The notes: generated by a model from the letters alone, not told the origin. A DNA stretch of 64,000 nucleotides from Streptomyces adelaidensis (GCF_016598475.1 NZ_JAEMUX010000041.1:1-64000), one strand, 5' to 3'. Shown: positions 44,701 through 52,670, counted from the stretch's first letter. Numbers and translations are program-made.

Positions 44701-47352
44701 GTCCGGGCGGCGGATCTGCCGGAGTTGTTGGCGGGGCAGGAGGCTTCGGTTACGTCCGAGGTGGCGGAGACCGCCCCTGAGCCGAGCGGGCCCGCGCCCG
44801 GTGACCTCGCCTGGCAGGCGGGTGGCCTCTTCGACGACCCCGACGGTGAACAGGGCGAGTTCGTCGAACCGCTCCTCGTCGCCGACGCCGGGAAGGGGCT
44901 ACGGACCAAGGCCTCTCTGGCCGGGGGCGGGGGTGGCCGCAAGGCCCAGATCGGCGACAGTCCGTGGCGCGATGTCATCCCGCTGAAGTCGTTCGAGGAC
45001 TGGCTGGACTTCCTGGAGGCGACCCTCGGCACGAACGACGCCGACGGGTCCTTCCTGGACGGTCTTGACGACCTCCCTGTGGATGAGGCGCTGCCCATCC
45101 TGGAGGACTTCGAGCGGGACATGGATGTCGCGCTGGGGATGGACCGGGGGTTCAATCTCCGGTCGCGGTTCCCCTGGCTCCATGCGGTGGAGGACATCGC
45201 CGGCACGACCGAGAAGGACATAAAGGCGGAGGACGGGCACGGGTTCTTTCACTGGGAGCTGCACTTCGCGCATGTTTTTCGGGGGGTCAGCGGGGGGTTC
45301 GATCTTCAGGTGGGGAATCCGCCTTGGGTGCGGCCCAGGTGGGAGGAGGACACGGTTCTTGCTGAGCTTGAGCCTTGGTTCAAGCTGGCGGAGAAGCCGA
45401 GTGTGGCCGTTTGGCGGGGGCGCAAGGACGAGTTGCTGGAGTCGGTGGGGGCGCTGCCGTACTTCCTGCGGGAGCTGGTGTCGAACTCCGGGATGGCGGA
45501 GTGGCTCGGGTCGGCGGTGACCTACCCGGTACTGACGGGCACACAGCCGGATCTGTACCGGGCCTTCATGTGCCGGGCGTGGAACAACCTGGGCGAAGAA
45601 GGTATTGCCGGGTTGGTGCACCCGGACACACACCTGGGCGGCACGAAGGACGGCAGGATTCGCGGCGCGGCCTACCGGCGGCTACGACTGCACGCGGGCT
45701 TCGTGAACGTCGGCAACTGGGCCTTCGAGGCGAGCAGGAACACCGAGTTCGGGGTGCACATCTACGGCACTCCGCAGCAGGCCATCCACTTCGACAACCT
45801 GAGCCGTCTGTACGGTGTGGAGCCGCTCGTGGCCTCCCTGGAGCACAGTGGGGAGGGCGAGGTGCCCGGCATGAAGCACGGCGGGGGATGGGACCTACGG
45901 GCGCATCAGGCACGGGTGATCACTGTGGATGAAGTCAGGCTCGCGGAGTGGCGGTGGCTGACCGGTGAGGCAGGCGCCCTCGCGAGTCAGGCGGCCCTGT
46001 TGCAACCGGTGACCACCGACGAGCAGGGAGCCATCACGGCACTGTCCAATGTGGTCGACCGTGTGGGGCAGCACGATCCGCGCATCACCCGGGGGTACGA
46101 CGAGGCGAACGGAAAGAAGGACGGTTTCATCAGCTGGGACACTTCTCAGCCCCCGTCGATGTCCGAACTCGTCCTCCAAGGGCCGCACTTCGGCAACGCG
46201 ACGCCCGTGAGTAAGCAGCCGAAGGTTCCCTGCCGGGGCAACCACGACTGGACGAGCTTCGAACTGACGGGCCTTGCCGCCGATGCCGTACCGCGCACGA
46301 ACTACGTGCGGCCTGAAACGTGTTCGCTGGAGCGTTACGAGGAGGAGCAAGACCGCTGGTTGGACCGCTCCCGGCTGAGCAGTGCTTGGGAACCCACCAC
46401 CGAGGACTGGGAGAGTCGCGGTGATGTACTGACGGAGGAGGAGCTGCTGCTCCCCGCCGATGAGCAACGGGAGCGGCTGCTTCAGCGTCTGTGGCTCTTC
46501 CGGCCGTACACGCGGTTCTACCGTCTGGCGTGGCGCGTCATGATCCCGTTCAACACGGAGCGGAGCCTTTTCGCGGCGCTTATCCCGCCGGGCCCGGCGC
46601 ACGTTCACACCGTGCAGTCGATGGCGCTGGAGAACAACCGGGCTACTGCGCTGAACGCCGGTCTCTGGGCTTCGCTGCCATTCGACTACCTGCTGCGCAT
46701 CACTGGTCGCTCGCATCTCCAGGTCGCCGAAGCCAAGAAGATGCCCTACGCCGACCCCACCCACCCCCTGGCCGCCCCCCTCCTCCTCCGCACCCTCCGC
46801 CTCAACTCCCTAACCGAGGCCTACGCCCCCCTCTGGGAAGAGCTCTACGACATGACCTGGCCCGGCTACGAGGCCTGGGCCGTGCGGTGGCCCAAGCTCA
46901 AGCCGCTCGCCGGGCACCTCAAGTCGGCCTGGGAGTACGGCACTCCACTGCGGACCGAGTACGAGCGGCGGGCCGCGCTCGTGGAGATGGACGCGCTGGT
47001 CGCCGTATGGCTGGGGATGAGCGCCGACGAGCTGATCGCCATCCACAAGGCGCGGTACGCGATCCTCGCGGACCGGGAGTCCGAGATGTGGTTCGACGTG
47101 GAGGGGCGCCAGCTCGCGAAGGACTCGTACGCCTTCGGCCACGGCCAGACCAAGGAGCACTACGAGCAGTACATGGCGTACCAGGACAAGGAGCGCACCG
47201 AGCCGCCCGAGGGCTACACCGCCCCCTTCTACAAGGCCAACCGCGAGGAGGAGATGCGCACCGCGCATGCCCACTTCGAGAAGAGGCTGAAGGACGCGAT
47301 CGCCAAGGGTGAGTGGGCCTCGCCGCCCGCCCGCGACGAACTGTCGGCGTGA
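41770..47352 (+). CDS. Giant N6-adenine DNA methyltransferase, PglX/DrmMI-like
   Basis: The 1860-residue protein has a helical N-terminal region of about 600 residues. The methyltransferase core follows: SASYYTPKSLTAVTV (X motif, about 626), EPALGSGAFLNEAIDQVAEE (motif I, about 668), GVDLNATAVELAEVSLWLN (about 722) and the catalytic NPPW in LQVGNPPWVRPRW (about 1183). More than 400 helical, Lys/Glu-rich residues separate motif I from NPPW. The last 600 residues should hold target recognition and a C-terminal coil. No nuclease motif is evident. It is longer than the roughly 1,200-residue PglX. Codon use is locally atypical around 45250-45440. The start is 3 bp after the helicase stop; a terminator follows. 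Confidence 0.85.
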   Translation: MTYDSLVNHGDYLSAHYLAEVLPKDLKAKDGLLARWAATEDEERRRYADAVAEAGRLGDDPDTVPPRARTPREGLRGLHGPYFAGRAAFAQDAEAATDPDRPTPADWVKRLTDLHLTTLRALGFGEAHEQTVTVHRSGHEYAVEVLHHEPGLVTAVACGWTAQPDAALDPDGPGALLHPVALEGSARLVNGKALTDFLFECDEPSRYVLLLVGGVLVLADRMAWHEGRYLAVSLDTALNRRDDRGGGELDTVAALFSADAMRGPEEGGTAPLADFVDKSGKHAVGVSTELREGLRLSVEWIANEVLERLREQGVSPHQLDDPTRLAKQLSRESLRYLYRVLFLLYAEAQPALGILPSDYPEYAQGYGLQRLGDLVVRDLIGEKSRRGAHLYDSLDLLFRMVEKGHRRYGSEPEDAAADAADREASTAEAEAAELLAAGSLTQAEHDERVREAGRVRRAAALSASAGLRFEPLRSELFKEDAVRLIGRRLDNPLYEGDDSDEPEFLDTSLRNATLHRVLRRLMLTKGKGRERGGFISYAQLGINQLGAVYEGLMSYTGFIAEEDLYEVAKGGDPSGGSWMIPASKVQDYPDDVFVHRVDEETGQLRRVVHPAGSFVYRLAGRDRQTSASYYTPKSLTAVTVELALRHRLDQDGTTTAARELLEWKICEPALGSGAFLNEAIDQVAEEYLRRREAERGERVDTELRQIELQKVKAYIALHNAYGVDLNATAVELAEVSLWLNTMHPGMQAPWFGLHLRRGNSLIGAGRKVYAGEVLPGGGWLAKKDPLPPRELPFREGELPDGAVHHFLLPAVGWGAVAGEAEAKKLAEDEAKALGQWRKGILRAPKPYKPFEEKGDESKERRQKRYERWAKAREKTELWRVQRVARRAEFLWSLVAKRLELSERKVSRRIDVWGADWLTPSVEAADKQKVLDDLTALGTPYWRLKTVMDTWCALWFWPLDKVADLDGTGPDYAAGGVVVRAADLPELLAGQEASVTSEVAETAPEPSGPAPGDLAWQAGGLFDDPDGEQGEFVEPLLVADAGKGLRTKASLAGGGGGRKAQIGDSPWRDVIPLKSFEDWLDFLEATLGTNDADGSFLDGLDDLPVDEALPILEDFERDMDVALGMDRGFNLRSRFPWLHAVEDIAGTTEKDIKAEDGHGFFHWELHFAHVFRGVSGGFDLQVGNPPWVRPRWEEDTVLAELEPWFKLAEKPSVAVWRGRKDELLESVGALPYFLRELVSNSGMAEWLGSAVTYPVLTGTQPDLYRAFMCRAWNNLGEEGIAGLVHPDTHLGGTKDGRIRGAAYRRLRLHAGFVNVGNWAFEASRNTEFGVHIYGTPQQAIHFDNLSRLYGVEPLVASLEHSGEGEVPGMKHGGGWDLRAHQARVITVDEVRLAEWRWLTGEAGALASQAALLQPVTTDEQGAITALSNVVDRVGQHDPRITRGYDEANGKKDGFISWDTSQPPSMSELVLQGPHFGNATPVSKQPKVPCRGNHDWTSFELTGLAADAVPRTNYVRPETCSLERYEEEQDRWLDRSRLSSAWEPTTEDWESRGDVLTEEELLLPADEQRERLLQRLWLFRPYTRFYRLAWRVMIPFNTERSLFAALIPPGPAHVHTVQSMALENNRATALNAGLWASLPFDYLLRITGRSHLQVAEAKKMPYADPTHPLAAPLLLRTLRLNSLTEAYAPLWEELYDMTWPGYEAWAVRWPKLKPLAGHLKSAWEYGTPLRTEYERRAALVEMDALVAVWLGMSADELIAIHKARYAILADRESEMWFDVEGRQLAKDSYAFGHGQTKEHYEQYMAYQDKERTEPPEGYTAPFYKANREEEMRTAHAHFEKRLKDAIAKGEWASPPARDELSA

Positions 47353-47357
47353 ACGCG

Positions 47358-47396
47358 AGCGCCCCGCACCGGAGTCGACCGGGGCGGGGCGCTTTG
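47358..47396. terminator. Terminator between the methyltransferase and the convergent DUF397 gene
   Basis: AGCGCCCCGC (47358-47367) pairs with GCGGGGCGCT (47384-47393) with further CCGG pairing inside, followed by TTT. It should end the helicase-methyltransferase transcript, so later island genes need their own promoter. Confidence 0.75.
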
Positions 47397-47406
47397 ACGT
47401 ACGTGG

Positions 47407-47610
47407 TCAGGCCTGGGCGGCGTACGAGACGAAGTCGTTCCATGTGGCGGGGGAGAGGGCGAGCTGCGGGCCGCGCTTCTCCTTGGAGTCCCGGACCTGG
47501 ACCGCCTCGGCGGCGCCCGAGCCCTGCCAGGAGACGGCCACTTCCACGCAACTGTCGCCCTCGGAGCCGCTGTAGCTGCTCTTGAACCAGGCCAGCTCGG
47601 ACATGCTCAT
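47407..47610 (-). CDS. DUF397 domain protein
   Basis: This 67-residue protein shows the DUF397 pattern: LAWFKSSYSGSEGDSCVEVA, VQVRDSKEKRGPQLALSPATW and a final FVSYAA. DUF397 proteins act as small partners of neighbouring XRE/DUF5753 regulators (the WhiJ/BldB-type systems of Streptomyces), in some cases like antitoxins. Its ATG overlaps the regulator's TGA by 4 bp. Confidence 0.93.
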   Translation of the reverse strand: MSMSELAWFKSSYSGSEGDSCVEVAVSWQGSGAAEAVQVRDSKEKRGPQLALSPATWNDFVSYAAQA

Positions 47611-48527
47611 AGCGCTCCTCGCATTCGCTTCAGCAGGCTCAAGGAGTCCGCCGGAGTGAGAGCCTGCGAGCGCAGTTTCGCATACCGCTGGTGGAGGACG
47701 CTGATCTCCTTCCGGTCAGTGATGAGACGGCCGTTCTTCTGCCCCTCCGAGTACCCGAACCACTCGTTCTCCGGCGTCTCCAGCAGCTGAAGCGGACCAT
47801 CCAGCCCCGCATGCACAGGCTGCCGCAACGGCACGATCTGCAACTCCATGTTCCAGTGCCGCTCCGTCACCTCCACCAGATGGTCAAGCAACTCCCGCGT
47901 GACCTCTTCCCCACCCGTATCCCGCTTGAGTACCGACTCCTCCACGATGAAGGTGAACCCGGCCGGCGGCTTCCGTCGGGTCGACAGCAGTTCCTGCCGT
48001 GCCAACCGTGCGGCGATCCGCTCCTCCATCTCCTCATCCGTCGGACGCGGCGGCACACTCAACGACACCGCCCGCGCGTACGCCTCCGTCTGCAACAGGC
48101 CAGGCACCACACGGCATTCGTACGTGTAGAGGCTGATCGCGTCCGCCTCCAGCTTCGCCCACTGCCGGAACCAACTCGCCAGACCCGGCTGCCGCGACAG
48201 ATGCTGCGCGGCAGCGCGCAGTGCCCCGAACGCGTCGAGTGCCTCCTCCGCCCTGGTCACGAACTCGGGTTGGGGGAAACGCCTCCCCTGCTCGATGGAG
48301 GCCACGGTCTGCACGGAGTACCGCACCCGCTCGGCCAGTTCCTCCTGCGTGAGACCGGCCCGCTTGCGGAACGCCCTCAGCACCGCGCCGAACGTCTTCA
48401 GGCTGTCGGACGACTCCGGCTCACCCCCACCCGGTGGCGACCCACCGGCCAGGGCGGCCACCGTGACCGCCCCGCCGTGCCCACCGGTTCCCTCGGTTCC
48501 GTCCGTACCGCCCGCGCCGTCCGCCAT
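47607..48527 (-). CDS. XRE-family regulator with DUF5753 domain
   Basis: The predicted 306-residue protein has a Gly/Thr-rich N-terminus, a helix-turn-helix (about residues 45-100: LRAFRKRAGLTQEELAERVR, SVQTVASIEQGRRFPQPEFV), and a DUF5753 ligand- or partner-binding domain (about 120-295: LEADAISLYTYECRVVPGLL, HAGLDGPLQLLETPENEWFG). The ATG at 48527 is preferred; a GTG at 48548 is in frame. It is translationally coupled to DUF397 and divergent from an ATP-binding protein gene across a shared regulatory region with an inverted repeat. Confidence 0.93.
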   Translation of the reverse strand: MADGAGGTDGTEGTGGHGGAVTVAALAGGSPPGGGEPESSDSLKTFGAVLRAFRKRAGLTQEELAERVRYSVQTVASIEQGRRFPQPEFVTRAEEALDAFGALRAAAQHLSRQPGLASWFRQWAKLEADAISLYTYECRVVPGLLQTEAYARAVSLSVPPRPTDEEMEERIAARLARQELLSTRRKPPAGFTFIVEESVLKRDTGGEEVTRELLDHLVEVTERHWNMELQIVPLRQPVHAGLDGPLQLLETPENEWFGYSEGQKNGRLITDRKEISVLHQRYAKLRSQALTPADSLSLLKRMRGAL

Positions 48528-48615
48528 ACCTGGCCACCTTCCGCGCACCTGCCTAGCCGCACACTCCGAACCCGCCCATGGTTACGCCCCGTCATGGGCA
48601 CTGTCCACTCTTCGC

Positions 48616-48642
48616 ACTCGTACGCTGACTCAGAGTACGAGT
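48616..48642. promoter_or_regulatory. Candidate operator in the divergent XRE / ATP-binding intergenic region
   Basis: Perfect 8-bp inverted repeat ACTCGTAC ... GTACGAGT with an 11-bp spacer, 89 bp upstream of the XRE start and 45 bp upstream of the ATP-binding gene. Position suggests autoregulation by the XRE protein. Confidence 0.5.
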
Positions 48643-48687
48643 CGTCGACCTGGTGAACCGCTCCGTGCGGGCGCCAGCTTTGGGCCC

Positions 48688-49164
48688 ATGACGCCACCTC
48701 CGCCACCGTCCACCCGCCAACACCAGGTCACCGTACGTGTGTTCACCCAGAGGTTCAGCTCGACCCCGCTCGGTGCCCGTCTCGCCCGGCACCTCGTGCT
48801 CGCCCAACTGCACATCTGGGGCGTGCCGCACGGGAGTTCACTGTCCGACACCGCCGCCGCGATCGTCGCCGAGCTGGCCGCGAACGCGGTGACCCACGGC
48901 CGTGTGCCGGGCCGTGACTTCGAACTCCGCCTCGCCCACACCCCGGACCGCCTCCTCCTGATCGAGGTCTCCGACACCCGCGCCGAATGCCGACCGCCCC
49001 GCTCCGAGGACCTCGGGTGTCCGGCGCCGCTCGACGAGTCCGGGCGCGGACTCGTCCTCGTGGACGCGCTCGCCGACCGCTGGGAGGTGGTCGACCGGGT
49101 GGCGGGCGGAGTGGCGCTCCTCGGCAAGACGATCAGGGCCGAACTGGACCTGCGGCGAGACTGA
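48688..49164 (+). CDS. HATPase_c ATP-binding regulatory protein
   Basis: This 158-residue GHKL-type ATP-binding domain is of the anti-sigma/SpoIIAB-like class frequent in Streptomyces. It shows the N box IVAELAANAVTHGR, G1 LLIEVSDTRAECRP and G2 DESGRGLVLVDALADRW. No transmembrane or receiver part is present. It completes the XRE-DUF397-ATPase trio. The ATG at 48688 is the likely start; the frame continues upstream antisense to the XRE gene. Confidence 0.85.
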   Translation: MTPPPPPSTRQHQVTVRVFTQRFSSTPLGARLARHLVLAQLHIWGVPHGSSLSDTAAAIVAELAANAVTHGRVPGRDFELRLAHTPDRLLLIEVSDTRAECRPPRSEDLGCPAPLDESGRGLVLVDALADRWEVVDRVAGGVALLGKTIRAELDLRRD

Positions 49165-49250
49165 CGGTGGACACCGCGCCGGCCGTTCGCCTCGGGCGTC
49201 GACGTCCTCCGGAAGGAGATGACCGCACTGTTCGCCCGACATGTCGGCCG

Positions 49251-49277
49251 TTGCCCTCGCCGACCGCTCGGTAGGGT
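49251..49277 (+). promoter_or_regulatory. Candidate promoter for the DUF262 gene cluster
   Basis: TTGCCC (49251-49256) and TAGGGT (49272-49277) with a 15-bp spacer, shorter than ideal, 56 bp before the DUF262 start. Confidence 0.35.
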
Positions 49278-49333
49278 TGCCGCATCCGCGGCGACACGCC
49301 GGCGGCACCGCGAGGCGAGGGCGACGAGGAGAC

Positions 49334-50530
49334 ATGACAGGGCTGGAGGACGACGAAGCGGACCCGCGCGGGCCGCTCTTCGAGAGCCCGGTCGAGATCG
49401 GCGCGAACGGACGGCCGACCGGCGTCGAGCTGGAGGTGCCGGCCGACGAGCCCGACCGGATCTCGGAGCCCTTCGATCCGGACAGCGTCAGCATCGACAT
49501 CCTGTCCGTCACGGTCGAAGGACTGCTGGACCGGCTCGCGAGCGGCACGCTCGACCTGGCACCGGACTTCCAGCGCCGGGCCGCCAGTATGTGGAGCGAG
49601 GTGCAGCAGAGCCGTCTCATCGAGTCGATGCTCCTGGGTATCCCCTTGCCGCCGTTCTTCCTGGCCCAGCAGAAGAACGACGACTGGTCCGTCGTCGACG
49701 GCACCCAGCGGCTCACCGCCCTCGTCCGGTTCATCGCTCCCGGACTCATCGACGCGCCGCCGCTGGCCCTGCGCGGCCTGGACTACCTGGAACAGTTCGT
49801 CGGGGTCGTCCACCAGGAACTGCCGGGACGGCTGCGTATCCGACTCCGTGAGACGCATGTCGCCGTCCACCTCGTACGTCACAGCACACCGGAGGCCGTG
49901 AAGTTCAACGTGTTCTCCCGCGTCAACGAAGGCGGACTCGCCCTTACCCGCCAAGAGATCCGGCACGCGATGATTCCCGGCCCCGCCCGTGACTTCCTCG
50001 CCGACCTCGTGGAGGAGCCCGCCTTCGGTGAGGCCACCGGATGGAGCGTGTCGAACGAGCGGATGACCGACCGGGAGATGGTGCTCCGCTACCTGGCCTT
50101 CCGGCTGTCGCCGCCGGAGGCGTACCGGCAGCAGGACTTCGAGCAGTTCCTGAACACGGCCATGCACCGGGTCAACGAGCTGTCGGACGTGCAAAGGGGC
50201 GACGAGGCAAGGGAGTTCCGCGAGGCGATGAAGTGCGCGCATCGGATCTTCGGGATGCACGCCTTCCGTAAGTCGGTCGGGCGCAGCAGGTATCCGGTGA
50301 ACAAGGCGCTGTTCGAGGCCGTGGCGGTCAATCTCGCGGACCTCGACGACCATCAGCGTGAGCTGCTGGTAGCGTCGCGTGACGAGGTCCGGGGCGGTCT
50401 CGCGCACCGGCTCACGACGGACTGGAACTTCGGGCGCGCCCTCTCCGTCGCCACCGGCACCCCGGAGAACGTACGGACGCGGTTCAGGGTGGTGAAGCAA
50501 CTCTTCCAGGAGGTACTGAGCGGTGATTGA
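49334..50530 (+). CDS. DUF262 domain protein
   Basis: The 398-residue protein has the DUF262 (ParB-like) motifs seen in GmrS-type modification-dependent nucleases: LAPDFQRRAASMW, LIESMLLGIPLPPFFL and SVVDGTQRLTALVRF (about residues 80-145). The DGQQR signature appears as DGTQR. The C-terminal half is helical. The DUF1524 HNH nuclease half of GmrSD is missing, so any nuclease activity would depend on partners. GAGGAGAC supports the ATG at 49334. The next gene overlaps it by 8 bp. Confidence 0.87.
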   Translation: MTGLEDDEADPRGPLFESPVEIGANGRPTGVELEVPADEPDRISEPFDPDSVSIDILSVTVEGLLDRLASGTLDLAPDFQRRAASMWSEVQQSRLIESMLLGIPLPPFFLAQQKNDDWSVVDGTQRLTALVRFIAPGLIDAPPLALRGLDYLEQFVGVVHQELPGRLRIRLRETHVAVHLVRHSTPEAVKFNVFSRVNEGGLALTRQEIRHAMIPGPARDFLADLVEEPAFGEATGWSVSNERMTDREMVLRYLAFRLSPPEAYRQQDFEQFLNTAMHRVNELSDVQRGDEAREFREAMKCAHRIFGMHAFRKSVGRSRYPVNKALFEAVAVNLADLDDHQRELLVASRDEVRGGLAHRLTTDWNFGRALSVATGTPENVRTRFRVVKQLFQEVLSGD

Positions 50531-51698
50531 CCGGCTGACGCTGACCAACTTCAAGGCGTTCCAGCACGCGGACATCCCGCTCGGCCCGCTCACCCTCCTG
50601 ACCGGGCTGAACTCCTCCGGCAAGAGCACGGTGATCCAGGCGCTGGCGTTGTTGTACCAGTCGTACCAAGCCGGCTTCCTGAAGGCACCCTTCATCACCG
50701 ACGGGAACGAGCGCAGGCCATTGGGCGGAGGAGGATTCCTGCTCAACGGTGAGCTCGTCCGCCTCGGCACCGGACAGGACGTCCTGCACGAGGACTTCGT
50801 CGGAATCGAGCTCATCGTGGTGGCGGTGGCCGAAGGCGCTCTCCGATACGCCTACGGAGCCGAGTACGAGCGCGAGCAGAACCTTCTGCCAGTGACCCGG
50901 ATCCAGGTACCCGCCACCGAGGAGGGCTCTGCCCGGCCCCCGGGGCCGGAAGGGCTGTACCCGGAGTATTTCAGGGCCCAGTTCCAGTACCTCCACGCCG
51001 ACCGCATCACCCCCGCCGAGCGCTACCCCCGCGACCACCAGGCCGCCATCGGCCGCGGTTTCCTCGGCGTCCGAGGCGAACACACAGTCAACTTCCTCTT
51101 TCACCACGCCCGCGAAGAGGTCCCAGAAGGTCCCCTCCGCCACCCGCGAGCGGACTCCGCTCTCCTCCTCGACCAAGTCGCCGCCTGGATGGGCGAGTTG
51201 TGCCCCGGCGTCAACATCGAGGCCGTGCCCATCGAGGGTACGGACACGGTCCGCCTCTCCTACGGCTTCGGTGACGCCCTCACCGCCACCCGGCGCCGCC
51301 GCCCCACCAACGTCGGCTTCGGTCTGACGTACGCGCTGCCCGTCGTCGTCGCCTGCCTCACCGCTCAGCCGGGCGGGCTCGTCCTCCTGGAGAACCCGGA
51401 GGCGCATCTGCATCCGCAGGGGCAGACCAGGATGGCCGAACTCGCCGCCTCCGCGGCCGCCCAGGGCGCGCAGCTGATCGTCGAGACCCACAGCGACCAC
51501 GTCCTCAACGGCATCCGTCTCGCTGTCAAGCAGGGACTGCTGACGCCGGAGCAAGCCGTCGTGCACTTCTTCCGCAGCACCAACGGCTCGGGCGTCGAGG
51601 TGATCACGCCCCACATCGACGAGGGCGGCCAGCTCGATCAGTGGCCCAAGGGATTCTTCGACGAGCTGGAGAACACGCTGGTGCGACTGCTCGACTGA
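50523..51698 (+). CDS. AAA ATPase with DUF3696-type C-terminus (OLD/RecF-like)
   Basis: The 391-residue ABC-class ATPase has Walker A TGLNSSGKSTVIQALALLYQ (about residue 25), a central lid region, Walker B LVLLENPEAHLHPQGQTRMA (about 288), the D-loop/H region VETHSDHVLNGIRLAV and the C-terminal segment GGQLDQWPKGFFDELENTL typical of DUF3696. No Toprim nuclease domain follows, unlike OLD proteins. AGGAGG precedes the GTG start. Coupling to the DUF262 gene suggests the two form a complex. Confidence 0.88.
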   Translation: MIDRLTLTNFKAFQHADIPLGPLTLLTGLNSSGKSTVIQALALLYQSYQAGFLKAPFITDGNERRPLGGGGFLLNGELVRLGTGQDVLHEDFVGIELIVVAVAEGALRYAYGAEYEREQNLLPVTRIQVPATEEGSARPPGPEGLYPEYFRAQFQYLHADRITPAERYPRDHQAAIGRGFLGVRGEHTVNFLFHHAREEVPEGPLRHPRADSALLLDQVAAWMGELCPGVNIEAVPIEGTDTVRLSYGFGDALTATRRRRPTNVGFGLTYALPVVVACLTAQPGGLVLLENPEAHLHPQGQTRMAELAASAAAQGAQLIVETHSDHVLNGIRLAVKQGLLTPEQAVVHFFRSTNGSGVEVITPHIDEGGQLDQWPKGFFDELENTLVRLLD

Positions 51699-51740
51699 GC
51701 CCGGCGACCACCCGTAACACGTCATGAGCCAGGGGGACTT

Positions 51741-52670
51741 GTGCCGCAACTGTTCCTGAACGAGGAGTCGTGCCGCAGCGTCTGCGAACCGTTACGCGCG
51801 GAGCGGGCCATGACGGAGTTCGCCCGCACCGCGGCAGCGGTCCAGCGCGCCGACCCGACGGGGACGACACTGGTGACCGAAGCGAAGCTCAACGAGCTGT
51901 ACATCGCGCAGGGGCACCCGATCGGCAAATGGATCTCAAACCCGAAGAACCAGGCCGCCTGGGTCCTGCTGCTCAAGCTGCGGACCAAGTCGCCGTTCAA
52001 GGCGGGGCTCCCGGACGGGGTGGACGGCTACGACGTCGAATACCGTCACGGAGGGCTCCTCGTCGATGGCCTCGGCGCAGCCCACATGACCGGCGGGCTG
52101 GGCATCTCGCTGCCCGTCGACGCCCACTGGGACGCCACCACGCTGACGCTGGAGCGCGAGCGGCTGGTCGATGAGGACGAGAGCGAGGAAGGCAGCGGCA
52201 CGGAGGCCGACCTCGTCGATGTCCGGCACGTGTCGACTGTGCCGCACGTCGACGACCACCTACGGTGGATCAAGACCTCCCTCGACACTGCCGCCACCAC
52301 CGGAGCCCAGCTGTGGGAGAAGCGCGACAGGATCTGCCCCAGCCTGCAGTTCCTGCCCGAGGTCGAGAACCACCTGCGCAAGCTGGCCCCCGCCTCCGTG
52401 GCCGTCGTACGCAGGCGGCTGACGGAGCTGGAAGAGGCCGTCACCGGCTGGGACCCGGACGCCCGGCCGCGTCCGCAGTGGCGAGGGGACGTACGCGGCG
52501 AGTTCGAGTCCCGCAAGCACCTGTGCCGGTTCACCGACCTCGACGGCGAACAGCGGCTCTTCTACCTGCACACCGACTACCCGCCCAAGCCCGGCCGGAT
52601 CCACTTCAGGCTCGTACCGGAGGACCGCACCGTCCGCGTCGCCTACGTCGGCCGCAAGCTCGGGGCCTGA
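51741..52670 (+). CDS. Unrecognised defence-island protein with a TTA codon
   Basis: The 309-residue protein matches no family I can name. The middle is acidic (residues about 140-155, EDESEEGSGTEADLVDV). The C-terminal 60 residues (GEFESRKHLCRFTDLDGEQR, FYLHTDYPPKPGRIHFRLVP, VRVAYVGRKL) loosely resemble RelE/YoeB-type toxin endings with HLK...RIYF. Leu-18 is encoded by TTA (51792-51794), the codon read by BldA tRNA. AGGGGGA precedes the GTG. It lies 42 bp after the ATPase gene, as the third gene of that module. Confidence 0.75.
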   Translation: MPQLFLNEESCRSVCEPLRAERAMTEFARTAAAVQRADPTGTTLVTEAKLNELYIAQGHPIGKWISNPKNQAAWVLLLKLRTKSPFKAGLPDGVDGYDVEYRHGGLLVDGLGAAHMTGGLGISLPVDAHWDATTLTLERERLVDEDESEEGSGTEADLVDVRHVSTVPHVDDHLRWIKTSLDTAATTGAQLWEKRDRICPSLQFLPEVENHLRKLAPASVAVVRRRLTELEEAVTGWDPDARPRPQWRGDVRGEFESRKHLCRFTDLDGEQRLFYLHTDYPPKPGRIHFRLVPEDRTVRVAYVGRKLGA

